Origin: Galbibacter kalidii
GTDB lineage: Bacteria > Bacteroidota > Bacteroidia > Flavobacteriales > Flavobacteriaceae
NCBI RefSeq assembly: GCF_026241135.1
Contig: NZ_JAPFGA010000027.1
Coordinates: forward strand, 1 to 35,376
DNA: 35,376 nucleotides
Reading direction: 5' to 3'
Shown here: positions 31,631 through 35,376 of the stretch, one piece after another
Numbering within the stretch: position 1 is the first letter of the stretch
Layout of the letters: every line of letters begins with the position of its first letter
Notes under the pieces: generated by a model
What the model saw: only the letters and a program-made list of their open reading frames with translations
The model's database searches: none
Told to the model about the DNA's origin: nothing
Translations under genes and position numbers: made by a program

Positions 31631-32629
31631 ATGTATAAAGAAGTTATAAAAATAGAAAAGGTTACATATTACAAAATTGTAAATGAAAAGCTTGTTATAC
31701 TTGAAAAAGAAGATGGCAATTATAGATTATATAATTATCCGGATTTTACTGATGAGAAAATTGTAGAGGGTAATTTTGGGGGAGATATAATCAACATTGG
31801 CAATTTGATCTTAGGGAGTAATTTCAAAGGATTTAATATAAAAGATTTAAGTATACAAAACCCTCTTGTAGAACAAAGTTATGTTATGCATAATGATAAA
31901 AATATTATAACCAAGAAAGTTTTTTATAAAGAACGAAGGGTGAACTATTTTTTGTATAATATAAACTTTGAATTAGTAAGACAGATAGCAACAGATTATC
32001 CTGTTATCATGAAGAGCGGCTTATTAATAACTAGAGAAGGAAATGTTGGTGTCTATAACTTAAAAAAAAATAAACAATTATGGAGACAAGATTTCTCTAA
32101 AATTGCTGAATACCAGGAAATAGATGGAGAGAATATTTTAGGAGAGATTAGGGAAGTTTATGGTTATAAGGACTCCATTATTGTACTTACTCAGCTGTTT
32201 ATTTTTCGTATTGATATTCAAACCGGTAAAATCCTCTGTCAACAAAAATTACCTGCCGGGTTTATAGTCCTGTCCATCCATAAAAACAAAGCCTATAGTT
32301 GCTATGGCTATCATTTCATAGAAATAGATTTGGAGACTTTAGAAGTTTTGAATTTCCACCGTATTGAATATGAGGATTACGATGGTAAACAACATTTTAC
32401 TATAATGAATCATCCGATTTTTGATGCAGGCTTGATTTACCATGCTTTTAGGCTGGAAGGAGGGTTACACTGTATCGGGGCAATTCGTCCTGAAACCGGG
32501 AAAAGGATTTGGATGCATCCAGTTGGAGGTTATGATATTAATAATATAGCTTTTTATGATAACAAAATGTTTGTTTTAGATAGCGGAGGTACTTTACATA
32601 TTTATGAGAAAGAAGAAACAGCTACTTAA
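31631..32629 (+). CDS. Putative cytoplasmic immunity protein, beta-propeller-like
   Basis: The 332-residue protein has no signal peptide and so acts in the cytoplasm. It is strongly AT-rich, unlike the barrel gene downstream but like the toxin tip upstream. It reads as repeated four-strand blades: NEKLVILEKEDGNYRLYNYP, GNVGVYNLKKNKQLWRQDF, KDSIIVLTQLFIFRIDIQTG, GLHCIGAIRPETGKRIWMHP and NKMFVLDSGGTLHIYEKE. That is the PQQ/WD40-like pattern of NxxLWxxD and TGKxxW blade ends. It begins 2 bases after the toxin stop, the position of an immunity gene, and a cytoplasmic location fits protection against a DNA- or RNA-cleaving tip. Beta-propeller immunity proteins are plausible but the assignment is positional; a chaperone or adaptor is the alternative. 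Confidence 0.6.
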   Translation: MYKEVIKIEKVTYYKIVNEKLVILEKEDGNYRLYNYPDFTDEKIVEGNFGGDIINIGNLILGSNFKGFNIKDLSIQNPLVEQSYVMHNDKNIITKKVFYKERRVNYFLYNINFELVRQIATDYPVIMKSGLLITREGNVGVYNLKKNKQLWRQDFSKIAEYQEIDGENILGEIREVYGYKDSIIVLTQLFIFRIDIQTGKILCQQKLPAGFIVLSIHKNKAYSCYGYHFIEIDLETLEVLNFHRIEYEDYDGKQHFTIMNHPIFDAGLIYHAFRLEGGLHCIGAIRPETGKRIWMHPVGGYDINNIAFYDNKMFVLDSGGTLHIYEKEETAT

Positions 32630-32721
32630 CTAAAAATAAATCACCTCTCAACTCTTAAGCCCAAAACAGTTGTAAAGATAGACCAACCCTAAACAGAACA
32701 AATAATAATGTAAAGATTATC

Positions 32722-35097
32722 TTGAAGCAAAAACTACTCTGCATACTACTTTTTTTTGTAGTTGGTCTTTCTTCTATGGCTCAAAGCGTCGATTTAGAAC
32801 AATTTGGCAAGGAAAAACCACTAAAGGTTACCGGCAATATAGCCGCCAATAGCGTGTACTATAATTCCAACCAAAACAATGCACGCGAGCCATTTACCTA
32901 TTTTTTACAGGGAACGCTTCATGTGCAGTTGTACAGTTTTGCCATGCCCATAAGTTATAGTTTTACCAATCAAGGGGAAAAGTTGGATTACCAAGTGCCT
33001 TTTAATTTTAACAGGCTCAGCCTGCACCCAAAATACAAATGGATTACCGGGCATATAGGCGATGTAAATATGACCTTTTCACCATACACCTTAAGCGGAC
33101 ACCAGTTTACCGGGGCCGGGGTAGACCTTACCCCCGAAGGGAATTTTAAAATAAGCGCTATGGCAGGGCGAATGCTAAAAGCCACCGAAGATGATGAAGA
33201 CCCCAGAACGGTACCGGCATTTAAACGTATGGGGTACGGTTTAAAAACCGAGTACGAAACCCGTAAATATTCGGTAGGGATTATTGGCTTTTATGCAAAA
33301 GATGCTATTAATTCTTTGGATTCTGTCCCGGAACAGAAAAAAGTATTGCCTAAAGAGAACATGGTATTAAGCTTGGAAGGAAGTTATAAAATAACCAATA
33401 ACCTGGATGTATTTGCCGAATATGCATCGAGCGCCATAACGCAGGATTTAAGGGCAGACGACAGGAATGGTGGCAAAGGTGGACTTTCAGGTTTATTGTT
33501 CAACAGCAAAACTTCCACCGAATATTATACAGCACTCAAGGCAGGTGTAAATTACAAGTTCGACCAATCCTCGGTGGGGGTCGCCTACGAGCGTATCGAT
33601 CCCGGCTACGAAACCTTAGGGGCTTATTATTTCAACAACGATTTTGAAAATATTACCCTGAACGCGGCTACAACTGCTTTCAACAATAAAGTAAGCCTTG
33701 CTTTCAATGTAGGGTATCAACGCGATGATATAAAAAATCAAAAAGACAATGCAACCAGCAGGATGGTGGGTTCGGTAAATGCTTCGGCTAATTTAAGCGA
33801 GCGATTGAGCATCAACGGTTCGTATTCCAATTTTAGAACATATACTAATGTAAAAGTAAACCAGTTTGAAAACATCAACGATGATAATTTGTTGGACAAC
33901 AACTTAGATACATTGGATTACAGGCAATTGTCGCAAAATGCCAATCTCGGGATCAATTATGTGCTTTCACAAAAAGAAAATCTTCAGCAAAATATAGCTT
34001 TCAACTACAATGTTAGTGATGTTGCCAACGAACAGAACGGCATTGTACGGATTGGTGATGCTTCCATTTTTCATAATATAAATACGGCTTACACACTTAC
34101 TTTTCCGAAGCAACAGCTAAATGTTACTACGGCCGTAAATGCTACCCTAAATACCATTGGAAGGGAAGATGCCTCGACTTTGGGGCCTACCCTGAGTGTG
34201 AACAAACGTTTTTTTGACAGCAAATTGAATGCAGGACTTTCGTCATCCTATAACATTACAAGCAATACAACAGGGAAAACTTCCATAGCAAATATAAGAG
34301 CCAATGCTGCTTATTTATTGTTGAAGCGGCACCATATCAATTTAAGTCTGATCCAGCTCTTCAGAAACAATGATTATCAAAAACAGACCGGTGGATTGAG
34401 TGAGTTTACAGCTACGCTGGGTTATAATTATTCGTTTGACCTTCCGCCGAAATTCAAAAAGAAGAAAAAGGATAAAATATTCAACTTCACCTATCGCGAA
34501 TATTACTTTGAAGGCGAGCACGATAGTATAAGTCCGCAGGTGGTGGCAGTTTCCCAAGAAGAAAAATTCAGGGCTATTTTAAAGATTAAGGGGATAAAGT
34601 CCAATTTGAAATTTTTAGAAGAAGTTATTTACCGAACTGAAAATGACAGAGACAAGAAATACAAACAAACCGCTATAGATTATTTAAAATATTTATACGA
34701 CCATAAAGATTTTCTGGATACCTATAATGATTTAGCTTTTAAAGGGCTGAAAAAATTGTATAGGGAAGCCGTTGAAATGAATTATGTGGTTGAAAAAGAG
34801 TATTTTGCATTACAGGCAAAAGTAAACAGTGCCGAAACTGAAAACGAAAAAGACATAGCGGAGTTGAAAGTGAAGGAAAAACGATATGTGGCACATACAC
34901 ATATGATGGAACAATTGCATACCATCCATTTTGATGATATCTTAAATGATAACCCGCCATTTAAAACTTTTAAAGACAAACACATCTCTAAAGTATTTAC
35001 CATGCTTGAGAACGGAAAAAGCAGGGAAGAAATTCAGACGTATATAGAAATACAATTTGCCGATATGTACCATAAAGAGGCTTTGCAGAATTTGTAG
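32722..35097 (+). CDS. Outer-membrane beta-barrel with helical C-terminal extension (791 aa)
   Basis: The start is TTG at 32722 (KQKLLCILLFFVVGLSSMAQ follows as signal peptide); no in-frame ATG precedes it. Residues about 25-570 look like a large outer-membrane barrel with many amphipathic strands separated by turns (YFLQGTLHVQLYSFAMPISY, YSVGIIGFYAKDAINS, TEYYTALKAGVNYKFDQSS, VSLAFNVGYQRDD). A lysine-rich linker at about 575 (FKKKKKDK) leads into about 200 residues of charged helices (FRAILKIKGIKSNLKFLEEV, AETENEKDIAELKVKEKRYV, FKDKHISKVFTMLENGKSRE). A helical domain after the last strand would normally be periplasmic. It is last in the operon and returns to the higher G+C of the trunk genes. 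It may be the outer-membrane conduit or anchor for the exported parts (inference). Confidence 0.7.
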   Translation: MKQKLLCILLFFVVGLSSMAQSVDLEQFGKEKPLKVTGNIAANSVYYNSNQNNAREPFTYFLQGTLHVQLYSFAMPISYSFTNQGEKLDYQVPFNFNRLSLHPKYKWITGHIGDVNMTFSPYTLSGHQFTGAGVDLTPEGNFKISAMAGRMLKATEDDEDPRTVPAFKRMGYGLKTEYETRKYSVGIIGFYAKDAINSLDSVPEQKKVLPKENMVLSLEGSYKITNNLDVFAEYASSAITQDLRADDRNGGKGGLSGLLFNSKTSTEYYTALKAGVNYKFDQSSVGVAYERIDPGYETLGAYYFNNDFENITLNAATTAFNNKVSLAFNVGYQRDDIKNQKDNATSRMVGSVNASANLSERLSINGSYSNFRTYTNVKVNQFENINDDNLLDNNLDTLDYRQLSQNANLGINYVLSQKENLQQNIAFNYNVSDVANEQNGIVRIGDASIFHNINTAYTLTFPKQQLNVTTAVNATLNTIGREDASTLGPTLSVNKRFFDSKLNAGLSSSYNITSNTTGKTSIANIRANAAYLLLKRHHINLSLIQLFRNNDYQKQTGGLSEFTATLGYNYSFDLPPKFKKKKKDKIFNFTYREYYFEGEHDSISPQVVAVSQEEKFRAILKIKGIKSNLKFLEEVIYRTENDRDKKYKQTAIDYLKYLYDHKDFLDTYNDLAFKGLKKLYREAVEMNYVVEKEYFALQAKVNSAETENEKDIAELKVKEKRYVAHTHMMEQLHTIHFDDILNDNPPFKTFKDKHISKVFTMLENGKSREEIQTYIEIQFADMYHKEALQNL

Positions 35098-35100
35098 ATC

Positions 35101-35126
35101 AATGCGAAAAGCGTGAAAGACGCATT
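35101..35126. terminator. Weak hairpin after the last operon gene
   Basis: AATGCG (35101-35106) and CGCATT (35121-35126) are perfect inverted repeats, with an inner GCGT/ACGC alternative stem, a few bases after the stop at 35097. There is no good T-run, so this is a weak terminator candidate. The remaining 115 bases before the transposase hold no gene. Confidence 0.3.
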
Positions 35127-35240
35127 CTTAACCTCCTTATTTATCCTAAATAGCTCGTTTTTAACAAAAAAAGTGCGTTTTAAACAAACGATTATTGGTT
35201 TCCAGTATTATTTTGAAAATAAAACTTTAGAGGTCAGTAG

Positions 35241-35376
35241 TTAGTTACTTATCAATTTCGATTGATATACAACATCACTATCACTATTGACCATTTTGGT
35301 AATAAGGTTATTAAATATTGTTTCCTTGCTTTGTGACCTATTCATTCTAAAACAAAACTCGTTAAAGTACCTGTTC
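35241..35376 (-). CDS. IS1595-family (ISXO2-like) transposase, C-terminal fragment
   Basis: On the minus strand the frame is open from the right edge to TAA (complement of 35241-35243), giving 44 residues: NRYFNEFCFRMNRSQSKETI, then FNNLITKMVNSDSDVVYQSK and LISN. The RYxNEFCFRxNRR and IFxNLxxxMV patterns are the conserved end of ISXO2-like DDE transposases, including the catalytic-region glutamate (NEF). The gene continues beyond the window. A mobile element at this edge marks the boundary of the operon. Confidence 0.7.
   Translation of the reverse strand, partial: NRYFNEFCFRMNRSQSKETIFNNLITKMVNSDSDVVYQSKLISN

Noticed and set aside
12363-35097. Contractile injection system, T6SS, Rhs/Tc toxin or CdiAB-type locus
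   Set aside because: No sheath, tube, baseplate, VgrG, ClpV, YD-repeat or POTRA-barrel (TpsB) features are seen in any product.
1-35376. tRNA, rRNA and riboswitch genes
   Set aside because: No cloverleaf, ribosomal or known riboswitch core sequence was noticed in the spacers on either strand.

Overview
The window looks like a chromosomal accessory region of a marine-type member of the Flavobacteriia (Bacteroidota). The evidence is: FecI/FecR/TonB-receptor/DUF4249 uptake genes; lipoproteins with acidic (S-D-D-D-D) export signals; SprB-type repeats; a type IX secretion (T9SS) C-terminal sorting domain; and a promoter matching the Bacteroidota TTTG / TAnnTTTG consensus. All family names are from memory of protein features; no search was run.

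Layout. 1-2.5 kb is worn-down DNA: the N-terminus of an exported, probably OmpA-family, protein at the left edge (minus strand), a decayed transposase abutting a signal-peptide stub, and truncated MacB/FtsX-type ABC permeases. 2.6-3.1 kb is a RelE/ParE-type toxin-antitoxin pair. 3.6-8.6 kb (minus strand) is an AT-rich operon: ECF sigma factor, anti-sigma factor, TonB-dependent receptor and DUF4249 lipoprotein. A small outer-membrane beta-barrel gene is divergent from it. 9.3-12.2 kb is a graveyard: a detached polymorphic-toxin tip with an Imm74-like immunity gene, a small reading frame cut by an IS5-family element (inverted repeats and TAA target duplication visible), and gene tails, one ending in a strong terminator.

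12.2-35.1 kb is the main feature: eight or nine co-directional genes behind a consensus promoter at 12246-12275, mostly tightly spaced. In order: a 1602-aa exported beta-rich protein of no known family; a small lipoprotein; a 701-aa fibronectin-III protein; a 1716-aa SprB-repeat protein with a T9SS sorting domain; a PKD-repeat lipoprotein; a 372-aa lipoprotein; a 1333-aa protein with a conserved-looking TANFOR/FN3 trunk and a variable C-terminus ending in a PD-(D/E)XK-like nuclease domain; a cytoplasmic beta-propeller-like protein 2 nt downstream, placed as its immunity protein; and a 791-aa outer-membrane barrel with a helical C-terminal extension. The right edge holds the C-terminus of an IS1595-family transposase (minus strand).

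Interpretation (inference): the 23-kb operon looks like a surface-assembled apparatus that displays or delivers a polymorphic nuclease toxin, with T9SS-exported and lipoprotein accessory parts and its own outer-membrane barrel. The orphan toxin-tip/Imm74 cassette upstream supports past exchange of effector modules at this locus. This cluster is the candidate undescribed system.
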